Source: Vitis vinifera | Taxonomy: Eukaryota; Streptophyta; Magnoliopsida; Vitales; Vitaceae | Direction of reading: 5' to 3' | DNA: 64,000 nt | Assembly (NCBI RefSeq): GCF_030704535.1 | Contig: NC_081822.1 | Coordinates: 12,951,001 to 13,015,000, forward strand | Program-made: the position numbers and the translations under genes | Notes under the pieces: generated by a model | What the model was told of the DNA's origin: nothing | What the model saw: the letters and a program-made list of their open reading frames with translations, nothing else | The model's database searches: none | Shown: positions 12,014 to 23,706 of the stretch, one piece after another | Numbering within the stretch: position 1 is the first letter of the stretch | How the letters are laid out: each line of letters begins with the position of its first letter

Positions 12014-14870
12014 ATTGATGTGTGATAAATGTTAGTGGTTATCAAATTGTGGAGTTTTATATCTAAGACTTATGAAATATTAACAATTGCAATCAATAGT
12101 ATTTGTTCCTTATGTTGTTATAATTAGTTATGTGGTTTGAATTTGTTAGACTACCCCTTATCCCAAAAGTTTAAGGTGTAAAGTCGATTTACAAATTTTA
12201 TGAAACTAAAACTTAATTTCCACTTTGTATATGACTTTTGTTAGGTCAATAAATGCGGGACAACTTTTTCCCACATTTGGTTTGACCAATGAGGGAATAA
12301 TGAACTAAATAGTATAGCAACTTTGATTCTTAGATATCTTGGGTTGAACCCGCTCTGTTTATGTCTTCCCATCTATTAAATCCATAAGTAAGAGGAGGCA
12401 ACATCAAGATGGAATATTAATTGTTAGTCAGCTTAATAGTTGTTGGCACGTTCATTAACAACTTCAATTTTTAAGAGGATAAGTGGCAGTCTAATATATT
12501 TGTCCATTTCTTTCTTTCATGTCATTTCGATAATTTGTTCACTCTCTTTCCCTAGTTATCTATCTTTTTCTTTTTTTTTTCTAAGTTATGCATGTATGGA
12601 GGCGTTAAGAAAGATGAAGTACATAAATTTTGAAAATAAAAAGGAACTGAGGAAACATTTTCAACATCTGATAGAAAGGAATTCAATTATTGCAATGAGA
12701 AGTAAAGGAAAGATATCGATATCCTCTTATTTGGCATGAGAAAGAATTAAATAAAAATGAATTCTCTACTGAAACATTTTACCCTTAGTCCAATAAAAAT
12801 ATAAAGTATGATGGAAACATATGAAAGTTTTTAAAGTTCAAATATAAAGAAATTATCAATTGAACAACAGAGGAAGAAGTGGGCAATAAAGATGAATTAA
12901 AAGAAGAATGATCTCTGCAATTTAGTTTTCTCGGATGACGTTAGCAGTAAAGTTTCAAAATATGTCTACTACTGGCATTTCCACCATTGGAGCAAAGGTT
13001 TGAAGGTAAAGTGGCTGGGTCATCATGGGTGCTACTTTGTTTGTGGTTAAAGGTAACATGGGTGGTGTGCACATGACGTCTCTTTGCTCGAAGTGGGTAG
13101 AAGGCGACTAAGGCCTGGGCAGGAAGTGGGCCGGTCTTGTAAGGAAGTAAGATCTATGATCCACTTGCAATTTCAGATTTGAACAAAGGCTACGTGAATG
13201 GGGACCAGAAAAGGACTTCGAATGCCACATTTCAATAACATGCTCCTCTTGGGTTAATAGTAGGGGATTGCTGGGCCTCCAGTGTGTGTAATTTTAAGTT
13301 TTAAAACCTACTGGGTTGGGATGGACCGGTGTAGTCTAAAATCCTTCCCTGCTAGCAGTCCAGGTTCTGAAGGAAACCCCGAACCCGACCCTACCCCAAT
13401 CACATCATCCCTAAATTTATTCTAGTTAAGTTGGGGTGGGGATGGGGTCGGTTAGGGAGGTAGAAAACCCTACCTGGTAGACTCGGTCCGAGCTCTAAGA
13501 AAAACCCCAAACCTAAATCTACCCCAATCAGTCTTTCCCCAAACCTAGTCAGGGTCGGTCTGGGTTAGTCCCAACAGACCTTTTCCATTGCATCCTTATA
13601 TACAAATCCCTGTGAAACAACGAAATCCAGAATTTTTAAGAAAATCATTTCCTTTCCTCCAAATACCTCCATTCAAAGCATAGTCCGAATTGGGCCTGAG
13701 TCGTCCTTCAATCCAAACCAATCTACTCGGGTTGCAAACTAGACGTCTAGTTGTATTACAGCAAGCTACATACGTGAAGCAGTTTTGCTCCTTATGTTTG
13801 CAGGATATGCTACTCATAATGTGAGCGTCCTTTGTATTAGTATGAAATGGGACTGGGGTGATTGTGATGCCTAGATAAAGCCCAAGAAGCTCTTTCTCAT
13901 CTTTCCCAAATGAGGGTGGCTTTGATGCCTAGCTAAACCCCAAGGAGCTCTTTCTCATCATTTCTACACATGGTAGTATCTTTATCATCTTAAATGAAAA
14001 TTGTTACGGTGGTGTTTGTTTTTTAAATTTGTTTACTAAAATAATTTGTTTTCAAAATTTATTATTAAATTGAAAAAGTCAAATAATTTTATTTAAATAA
14101 AAAAAATAACATATTTACTTTTAATTAAAATAACTTTTATAAAAACAAACATTCAAATATTTAATACTATTAAACATTAAGATTCATCAAACACTAAGAT
14201 TCATCAAACACACCGCCTCATGAAAATCTATTTTACGTTATAAACATATGAAATTGGGTTGTGTTTGGTTTTTGTATGAGAATCTTTAACATGAGATATT
14301 TATTAGTGGTTATCCTATCTAAAATCAGCCCCCACTGCCATATAACCAGACGACAACTTCTGAATGTCTGCAGGGCATGGAGGTATTTATTTTTTTTCTT
14401 CTTGTTTCTATTATTTGGGTGGGATGGAGTTAGGATAGAGAATCAGTTAGATCTCATACTGTGCGCCAGTGAAAGTTGTTTAGATTGCTCAGATGGCAGA
14501 ACTCTTTGGGATTCTGTTATCTTGTGCTGCCTCTATAGAGATAAAATTTTTATAAATAACTCGGCAACATTTTTGGAAAAGGCCCGAAGAGAATGATAAT
14601 TTCATTATATTATCTATAATCAGACATCGCTAAACTCGTTTACCTTTTGAGCATGCTACTTTAGAACCAGTCCTTGTTATTTGAAACTAAAAGGGAGTTT
14701 CATCATAATGGATGGTTGTATAAAGCATATTTTAAGTCCAGGAACTGGAAAATTAATCATGAACATTGTTCCTCTATTTCCAAAGCTTAGAACGAATGTT
14801 AATTGATAAAAAATGGCATTTCACCTTGATCAGTATTTCACCTGCTAATCATAACCTCACTATGATGCAG
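12014..14870 (+). other. Remainder of the inferred leader intron of the ACR3-like gene
   Basis: No exon was found. The stretch includes two short tandem duplications. Near 13360-13540 a pyrimidine/purine-skewed phrase around ACCCTACCCCAATCA repeats with divergence. At about 13866 and 13922 a 55-base unit beginning GATGCCTAG repeats. A MITE-like element follows at 14008-14215. The intron ends at an acceptor before 14871. Confidence 0.5.
14008..14215. mobile_element. Short MITE-like element with CGGTG(G)TGTTTG ends
   Basis: The left end CGGTGGTGTTTG (14008-14019) is almost the reverse complement of the right end CAAACACACCG (14205-14215). The interior is AT-rich and non-coding, with a small direct repeat of AAGATTCATCAAACAC-type sequence near the right end. 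No target-site duplication is evident. This may be a decayed hAT-like or PIF-like MITE. Confidence 0.4.
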
Positions 14871-14921
14871 GGAAGAGAAGAGAAATCTATATTGACTGGA
14901 GAAGCTGTGAGCTGCAATCCA

Positions 14922-17900
14922 ATGGCTAAAGTTTGTTGGCCTTACTTTGATCCTGAGTATGAGAACTTGAGCATGAGAATAAATCCTCCAAGGTTCTCTT
15001 TCCGTCTATCTGTCTCTTCTAAGAAAATTTGTTGTTGCTACATTGTTAAATAGCCTCAAGTGGCCCATCATTAAAATACCTATGAGCCACCATATATGAA
15101 TAATGGCAGTTGATCAGCACACTATTGGTTCAATCATTTTTATTCTGATTGTATGGTCTACAGTGATGGAACCCTTGAGACTGCTTAATATGATCAATTC
15201 TCTAGCACTTTAGCAAGTGAAATTTTGTTGTTAACTCTTTTTTCTTTCTAATGCTATTCTCAGGGTGTCTGTAGACAATTTAAGTTGCAGCGACTGTACT
15301 CTGATCAAGGTAAATTGCTATACTCACAAGAATTGTGCTTTCTAAATGATGAATGGCATGGTCAGTTGTGATTATGTCAACTAGGCTCTTTTTATTTCCC
15401 TGTTGTAAGTTAGTACAGAAAAATTATGGCATCCAGGCTTTCACATTCCTAATTTCATTATTTCCGAAAGGGAAGAAAGATAAACCATATCATGTTGAAT
15501 ATAATATTGTTTGGAAACATTAAAAAGAAGAAGAAGAATAAGAAAGAACTAGTACACAATTTCTCAAAGTCAGTCAGGTTGCCATAATTCTCAGCCTGAT
15601 TCTAGATTGGGTTTGACCCAGGCTCAAGTTTGCATCTAAAAGCTTCAGCCTGAGTTCAACCTTTGGGTGATCAGGTCACATTTTACATTTATTTCCCCTA
15701 ATTACAAACTGGCAAATTGGCTCCTATTTCCAGCTGAAAACTGAATCAATGAGTGGAGTCATAATTTGAATTTAAAGTGAAAGGAATTTTATAAGAATCT
15801 GGTAAAAGCCTCTTCCTGTTAAGATCAACTGGCTTCTTTTCCCTCATGCACAATACCTTGTGCCTTGACAACAAAACTTCCCGATACTTCTTTTTACTAC
15901 ACCATACTTGCATGAATGACTAGATGCAGATTGTGGAATCCGATGTTGCAGGTTGACAGCATGAACAAACCAGGAATACTGCTGGAAGTGGTACAAATCC
16001 TAACAGACATTGACCTCCTAATTACCAAAGCTTACATCTCTTCTGATGGCGGATGGTTCATGGATGGTACGTTTGTTTAAGTTTATTTAGCTTCGTTTTT
16101 CCATAAGAAGGCACCCTCATTTTGCTTGCTATGAACTCTCCCTTTAAGCAGTACTTATCTAGATTCTCTTTTTTATGTACAAGTCCAATATGTTCTAAAC
16201 TACATTTAAACCTGCTACTTAATATTAGCCCTGAAATGCATGAGTCTTTGGTTATATCATATATGCTTGGGTGGTTTAAGAGACAGGGTTGGCCAATTAG
16301 ATATTAGGTTCAAGAGTGGAAATTTAGACCATGTGGGATGTAAAAATGCTAATGTATTTCATCTTGGAATTTTGGTGGTGGAAGCAATACATGATACCCC
16401 ATATTCCAGCTAAGCACATGTACTAAAAAAGCCGTGATACCATACTGATTAAAGGAGAGTTCACAGCAAATACTCTGCATGTGCAAGCTCTTGCATGTGT
16501 GTGAACAATTAGGTGAGCATTTCAATTCTCTTTGAATAAACAGTGTTTCATGTCACCGATCAACAAGGAAACAAAATTACAGATGGAAAAATCATCGACT
16601 ACATTGAGAAGGTGCGCTCTCTTCTTCTCTGCTATACTGCTTTTTCTGTACTTGGGTTAAAACCAGAATAAGAGGGCCAATTGAACCGATTGAGCATGGA
16701 CTCACCCATATTAGTGGAACCTTAACAGAAATTGTGTAACCAATAGCCTGCAAAATAAACATGTAAGCCTGAGGTGATACATTGTACCAACCTCAATCAA
16801 TCCTTTCCTAATGGGAACAAGTCACTAGCATTTTCAGTGTGCAAATCCAATATGAAGGTTCATGTCCAATTAGAAACTGTCTTTGATGATGAATGTACTC
16901 CCTATTTTTAGTTCATGATGCACACACACTGAATTCTTATGGTTCCATTCCTGATGTGCTCTACCTCATGTTCCTTACATATATTGATCAAGCTTATCAC
17001 AGCATACCCTTCTGTTGGTGGCAACTATCAGAATGTAGTATGCAAGTGGGAAACCATACTAACCTGCAAGCTAATTGCTTCCTATATAATTAAAAAACCA
17101 GATGTATAAGTGGATGGGTTTTCACATCAATTTAGGCCCCCTTACTCTAAAATCAGCTATTTCACATGTCACATATTGATGTGGGCAAAGATCCCTTATG
17201 GTTCCCCATTTAGAAGTTTGCTATGTTCCCTAATGTGTTGAGTATGAAATGGATGGTCATGCTCATTCTTTCACCCATAGTGAGTGCATTGATAATATTG
17301 TCTTTCAGTGCCTGGACTGACCTTGGTAACCTCATGAGTCATGTCAATCAATATTTTCTTCATATGATAAACTGAGCATTTTCTTCCATGATTTTTGTTA
17401 CAATAGGCTTTAGGACCAAAGGGAGACACCATAGATGGGGTCAAGACTTGGCCAGGAAAACGAGTTGGGGTGCACTCTGTTGGTGATCACACAGCCATTG
17501 AGCTCATTGGCAAGGACCGCCCAGGCCTCTTATCAGAAATCTCTGCTGTTTTAGCTGACCTCCACTTTAATGTGGTAGGTGCTGAAGTTTGGACACACAA
17601 CAGACGAATCGCATGTGTTGTCTATGTCAATGATGATGCCACATGCCGTGCTGTGGATGACCCAACTCGATTATCTGTTATGGAGGAGCAACTCAAGAAT
17701 GTGTTACGTGGATGCGAGGATGATGACAAAGTGGCTCGAACCAGTTTCTCCATGGGGTTCACTCATGTTGATCGGAGGCTTCACCAGATGTTGTTTGCAG
17801 ACAGGGATTATGAAGGTGGTGGAACAACAATTGAAGCTGATTATCCTCCCTCCTTCAAACCAAAAATCACAATTGACCGTTGTGAGGATAAGGGATACTC

Positions 17901-20404
17901 AGCGGTTAGTGTCATGTGTAAAGATCGGCCAAAACTGATGTTTGACATTGTGTGCACACTCACAGATATGCAATATGTTGTTTTCCATGCCAGCATTTCA
18001 TCCGATGGTCCCTATGCATCACAGGTATATGCATGACTATTCTCTGATAAACAGTCCGACATGCACCTCCATATCTAGTAGTTTGTTCAAGCAGACTTTT
18101 AGGTAGATTCAGTTTTATTTACCTTAAAATGCATTTTCTCCATGTAATAGTAAAACCTTGCTTATGATCTCAAATGACTTCAAATTGCCTGCCATACCAT
18201 GTTAAGCAAAAATATTGACAGAAGTAAATATGATGTTGACTCAGTGCAAGTGCTCATAAACATGTTCTTTTGAAAGGCCAAATGTGATATAACGGATACT
18301 TGACATCATTCTTCATTAAAGTCTTCCATTAGATATGTGAACTCTGTTCTATGGGATTCTAACGAAATTTAGGCTATTCAGCATTTTGCAAGTGGAGAGA
18401 ATTTTAAGGAATCATTTATTTAATATTTAATGCTGAAATCATTCTATCGAAGTTGAATATTAGCTCATGGCCAATTGAAGTGGCCCTACTTTGTCATATC
18501 TATGAAATCATTTCTACTATTTCAGTAATTAGCATCATTTGGATTTTTATCATTGCTTTTGGGTGTTTACTTCAACTTTTCTTATGAGTCCATGTTTTTG
18601 TGCTAACTCAATTGTTGAAAATGGATTTGTGCCTTCAAATGGTATGAGTAACAAAATAAAATGTCGTCATTTACATTAAAGTTCTGCTGCCCCTAAAAGT
18701 TGTTATCGTTACCTGAGCTGAATTTTTATACTTGCAGGAGTATTTTATTCGTCACATGGATGGTTGCACACTTGATAATGAAGGAGAGAAGGAAAGGGTC
18801 ATCAAATGTCTTGAAGCTGCAATTCGACGAAGAGTAAGCGAGGTGAGTGAGAACTCGACCTAATGTTTTTTCTGTTGTTTAGATCTTATGTTATAGCTCA
18901 AATAATTCGTTGCTAGTTTCCACACCTAGACTTTCGCTGGTCTTTCCGTAGTCCAGCTTAAAAAGAGGGGTTGGACCCTCTTAGCAGTTGTTGAAGGGTT
19001 CAATGCCATTTCACATTTTGTTACTGTTACTTATTTTAACATTTTTTAGTAATAGGAATGAAATAAAGATGAGTGGGATAATATGGTTTCAGTATGTCTA
19101 TTGCACATTGAAATTCTTATGCCATCAACAGTTATAGCATGATATTCTATCCATGGTAGATGTTAACTCCATTTATTATCTGCTGTACTGTTGGTTGAGC
19201 TATTTGTCGTTGTGCTAGTCTATGTGCATTACTTACATTGAATTAAGGAATACTAGGACCAAAGGATTTAACAATTTGTTGAATGCATACCAATGCCAGT
19301 CTCCTTTTCTCTCAATTGTGACATTTATGGCTCTATTTGTGAAAATAGAGCATGTTTCCGAGTTAAAAGAGACATTTAGTTACACTCGCTAGGGTAGCCT
19401 AATTAGTCAGGGTGAACACTGGGAAGTGTGGTTCCAATAAGTCCTGTGTTCGAATCCTGTCGCTGATGATGTCCAGTTGGTTAGGGTGAACACTAGAAAG
19501 TGTGGTCCTAGTAAGTGACACATAATACTGGGTTTGAATTCTGCCACTATTAATACCCTAAATTTTACCCGGTGCTGGTTGTTGCAGGGCGGTTAGCACC
19601 CTGAGGTTTGGGTCCCTATGGAGAGTCCTAAGGGCTTGGTCATGGAAGGTTCCTCAGTTATAAAAAAAAATAAAAAATAAAAAATAAAGAAGAAGAGACA
19701 TTTAGTCACTCTCCTAGGAAAGGATTTCCTTGAAATGGTGAAAGTCTAAAATTCTTTTGCTTCCGAAAAAACACCATTGGAAAACCATGTGTGGGCATTG
19801 GGGGGTGGTGGTGGGGTTGGGGTGAGTGTTGTTTAGATGCATTGAAGTGTTGCTTCTAATCCAACCATTATATTATATGAAAGATAAACAGAAAATAAGG
19901 GGAAAAAGAAGTGAAAAGAAAGCATGTCAACTAATTCAGCAAAATGCCAGGTTTTTTTCCCCTTAGCCTACTCCAAACACATTATGATCCTGTCTGTCAT
20001 ATGCATTTCCAATATTGTTGCTGTTCTATCTGATGGAGTTCAATTTAGGTACAATTATAATATTGAAATTTGAATGTGTTTAGGGTTTAAGCCTGGAGCT
20101 CTGTGCAAAGGATAGAGTAGGCTTGTTATCCGAAGTGACAAGGGTTCTCCGAGAACATGGGTTGTCAGTTACCAGAGCGGGCGTCTCAACAGTTGGAGAG
20201 CAAGCAATGAATGTTTTCTACGTGAGAGATGCTTCTGGAAAACCAGTGGACATGAAGACCATAGAAGCGCTTCGTAAAGAGATCGGACACACTATGATGC
20301 TTAACGTGAAGAAGGAACCATCCAGTGCTAAGACACCTGAGGCTAGCGGATGGGCCAAGACGAGCTTCTTCTTCGGAAGCCTGTTCGAAAGGTTCTTGAC
20401 TTGA
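14922..20404 (+). CDS. ACR3: ACT-repeat protein, ACR3 type (seven coding exons, 447 aa)
   Basis: ACR proteins carry four ACT domains, the fold that binds amino acids in bacterial GlnD and in biosynthetic enzymes. Plant ACRs are thought to sense amino acids or regulate partners. Exons: 14922-14992, 15264-15309, 15952-16066, 16544-16611, 17407-18024, 18738-18842 and 20084-20404. All junctions are GT-AG and the phases close exactly to TGA at 20402-20404. The start gives [20 protein letters not shown], matching the family's usual N-terminus. ACT domains lie at about residues 38-115 (NKPGILLEV core), 128-205 ([10 protein letters not shown]), 264-340 ([10 protein letters not shown]) and 342-425 ([10 protein letters not shown]). 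No catalytic domain is fused, so a sensor role is most likely. AATAAAA at 20427 may be the polyadenylation signal. The subgroup call rests on remembered similarity to Arabidopsis ACR3. Confidence 0.95.
19367..19706 (+). mobile_element. SINE with duplicated tRNA-like head in the last intron of the ACR3-like gene
   Basis: The insert is bracketed by the 14-base direct repeat AAGAGACATTTAGT (19367-19380 and 19693-19706), a target-site duplication typical of LINE-driven insertion. It contains two successive tRNA-like units. The first has an A box near 19403-19413 and the B box TGTTCGAATCC at 19448-19458. The second has the A box TGGTTAGGGTG at 19478-19488 and the B box GGTTTGAATTC at 19531-19541. 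The body ends in an A-rich simple tail of TAAAAAATAAAAAA type. Orientation is the same as the host gene. No coding potential is present. Confidence 0.8.
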
Positions 20405-23370
20405 GACTATGCCCAATGTATAGAATAATAAAAGGTGTCAAAAGTATCAAAAGTAGACAAAGGCTGTAATTGCATAGCAGTTCTGTTTGTAACATGAAAT
20501 GTTTATGTGAGTTGTGCTGTTCCAACAATTAATTTCTCTTTTAATTTTCTTTTCGCTTGGTATGTAGGCAACGCTCTCGATATGGAATAACTTAAGAAGA
20601 AGTAATGCTTATAGATGGAGTGGTTTAAGGAACAAAGGAAAAGGACCAGTAATATTTTTCTTCCAAAGAATGAGTGACAACTGGGATGGTAATGTGCTCT
20701 AAGCTCTGGTGTGTCATGCAAGCGAAGCTAACAGGTCAAAGTGGTTGAACCTAAGCAATGGCCCTGGCTGGAGAGTTACGTGATCACATTTGCTTCCGGT
20801 TAGAAAACCGAGGCAGCTCTGAAGCGTCTTCAGTTCTCAAGAAACCCAGCCCTTTTAATGAGAAATCCAATGTGGCCAACTCACATATTTTAAATTTATT
20901 TTTGAAATTATAATCATTTAAAACCGTATTCATAAGTTACGGTTTTAAAGTTAAATTTAAAATCACGTATAATATTTTAATATTTAAAAAAAATTCAAAA
21001 CCAGAGGGTTCAGTGATTTGGATACCCGCATATGAGATACACTGAGAATTATTCTATGAATCATGTTTTCCAAGTAAATAATTTTTGCACAGTAGGCTTC
21101 ATGTCATGGGTTTGTCTCATTTAGACTACCACTCATTGCATCAACGGAATCACTATTCCCATTAACAAGAGACCTCCACATAATTGGTGGATGAGTAAGC
21201 ATCCTGATAAGAATCATGTCAAGCTTCTTCAAATCACAAGCAACCTAATTTGACACATGATACAACAAGCAAAGCAGCTTGGCATATATATTCAATGATA
21301 AGTCCTTTCTCCCACACGTTTTTAATCTATTTAATATTTAAAAATTATTTTATAATAATTTTAAAAAACATTTTTAATCTCTATACTATTTAAAAAATTT
21401 TATCATATAAAAATTAAAAATATTAAAATTAAAATTATTATCAAACATACTTTAATATAATAAAAATCGAGCATTCCAACTATAACCGTGTTAAACCTAT
21501 GTCGCATGGATAACTATTAGAACAATCATGTCCTATTGGATTTAACAAAATAGGGAAGTCTTTTTATTTTTTATTTTTTATTTCATTCCATCAAATCATG
21601 GCTGTGAAGAATGGATCCGGATCAGAAACCAAGCATGATTCATTACACAGCTCCCGTAAGAGAAAAAAAAAGTCGAAGAAAACAGTACCATGGTGGCTCA
21701 AAAGAAGTTTGTTCCTCGGAGGGAAGAAAGGACATTGGCACAAAGATATGATAGAAAATTGGAAAGCAACAAAATAGGATAAACGCCAAACAAATGTGGG
21801 GTACCGCACTACGCATGCAGTTAGTGGCTTCTCACTAGAGCCTATGTGTCTCCTTTGTCCATAGTAATTATTGCGCCGTTACCTCAAATGTAGAAGAAAG
21901 CAAAAGAGAAATTATTGTTAGGCTCTAAGGCTCTATCGTTTTTCTTAAGTCGATTAAGATATTTTACCACGGTACTTTTATCTGAATGACTTATTTAGAC
22001 TTTTACTAATGAACTTCTAAATACAAAATCGTATCGCCAAACTCGTTAATTGACCATTCTTATTTGTACAAATGGTAATTTAAACTTGGAACGAGCGTGA
22101 AGAAATTAACGATATTTTTTTATCTTTTAAGTTGTTCTATCGGATCGATCGCTCAAGACCTTTGGTCTCTACCTGGACCTAATGAAAAAAATAAAATCAC
22201 TTCTTATGGACTCGTTGAGAATGATTCTGATCTAGTTCACGACCTATTAGAAATAGAAGGTTCATGGCCTATTAGAAATAGAAGGTTTCAAAATGACCTT
22301 TTTATTTTATTCCCACGGCCACCTATCCAGACCCTTTTTTGTTCCAATGAATCATAGATATAAAAAAATTTATCTGATTTAAAAACAAAAATACTTGTTA
22401 TTAAAACAACAACAATAATAAGAAGAATTATTTCTATTCCTATGATATAGAGTCAAAATAGAATCAAAATATGAGTTCTTCTTATTACTTTATAATTCTT
22501 TTTTTCTTGTTTTTTTTTTACTATTTACATTTACTTTGTTGGACTAAAAACAAAAAAAAAAGGCATATTATTTAATAGTTTAAAAAATTATTTATTAAAT
22601 TCTTTTTTATAATTATAAATCCCAATGATTTTTGTCTTCTCCCCCCTTAAGATTTTTCACAAAAATAATTTGCAAGTGGACTCGTCTTTTGAATGAAGCA
22701 GTCTTTTTAGGGCCCATATTCCACACCAACACTTTCATCTCTCCACTAGTGTTAATCAGACCTTAGTTTAGATAAGCAAGGATTGCATAATTCTATCTTA
22801 AATGAATATTATACTATTCTTCTCTCGACTCCTCTTCGTGCACCATAAATCTAAAATCTTGTCAATGGAAAATCGACGTACCATTAATCCAAATGGAATA
22901 AAAGGTGATATTTTCATACAATAAATAATTTTTTTTTTTTAAAAAGTAAAAACCCATCTTCCCAAAATATCCTTGATGGGTTCATGGTATGAACGAAAGT
23001 TGTGTTTAACAACTTTTTTTTTTTCTTCTTCCGTTTTGGTCTTTTTACTTTGATTATCAAATGTGTCCATTTGGCATTACCCCACCTGGTGCGGTTTCGA
23101 TTATACACAGAAAGGAATCTTCAAGACTCCCAACATCTCATTTCCAAATTTTCCAATGGCTTTTTCCATCTTTTCTTGCCACAGTGGTGTGTTACGTCAT
23201 TTCATTCTTGTTCTTCTTCCACTCCTCTTACTAGTTCCAAATTGGCCAAATACCCATTCTAAAATAGCTGAAATAGCAAGAACAGGGTGGCGGTAACAGA
23301 TATATCGCTCTGCTGCCACTCAAGGAAAAAGAGGTGCTTTAGGTTGGGACCCACACATATGTAGACCGTC
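20405..23370. other. 3' UTR of the ACR3-like gene, then intergenic DNA
   Basis: The first 130 bases or so are the probable 3' UTR. The remainder is AT-rich intergenic DNA. Apart from the plastid-derived piece at about 22096-22287, nothing in it resembles a gene or RNA. ORFs near 21591-21809 and 22914-23296 lack motifs and overlap on both strands. Confidence 0.55.
22096..22287 (+). pseudogene. ycf2: Nuclear insert of plastid DNA: fragment of ycf2
   Basis: The translation contains [13 protein letters not shown], then [16 protein letters not shown], then [20 protein letters not shown]. This is a well-conserved stretch of the plastid Ycf2 protein, the AAA-type subunit tied to chloroplast protein import. 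Only about 55-60 codons are recognisable out of more than 2,000, so this is a nuclear plastid DNA fragment (NUPT), not a gene. A 20-base segment, CCTATTAGAAATAGAAGGTT, occurs at 22243-22262 and again at 22268-22287, so the copy has an internal 25-base duplication. Similarity fades after 22290. Substitutions relative to plastid ycf2 suggest it is not brand-new. Confidence 0.88.
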
Positions 23371-23706
23371 CAATCTCAACACGTGGCATAACAGAAGTCG
23401 CAAATTTCATCCCCGTACGCTTCCTCTGCCCTTCGCCTCGGTCCTATATACATCGTCATCATCATCACCTTCATCGGCAGCTGCTTAGCAGAAGACTCAC
23501 GGCTCTGCTTCTTGAAGGTATTCTTCTCAAAACCCTAATGCTGAAATTTTCCCTTTTTATGTTTATTGTTGCTGATTGCTGGGGTTTTGACACGTGGCCA
23601 GCTTCAGAATTCAATTCCTTTGAGAATTTCGAATGAACTGTTATTTTTTTTCTTTCTTTCTTCTGTTTTTTGGGGATATAGACAGGACAATTTAGTGTTT
23701 GGGACG
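23371..23706 (+). promoter_or_regulatory. Promoter and 5' UTR of the SKP2A-like gene
   Basis: A CACGTGG G-box-type element lies near 23381. A TATATACA element lies near 23445, followed by a TC-rich leader. A likely untranslated exon ends at 23517 with donor GTATTC, and an acceptor AG at 23680-23681 resumes the leader 25 bases before the ATG at 23707. The short leader intron is inferred from these signals only. Confidence 0.5.

Noticed and set aside
22097..22357. 86-codon ORF as a nuclear gene
   Set aside because: Its recognisable part is an internal piece of plastid Ycf2; it is a NUPT without a gene structure.
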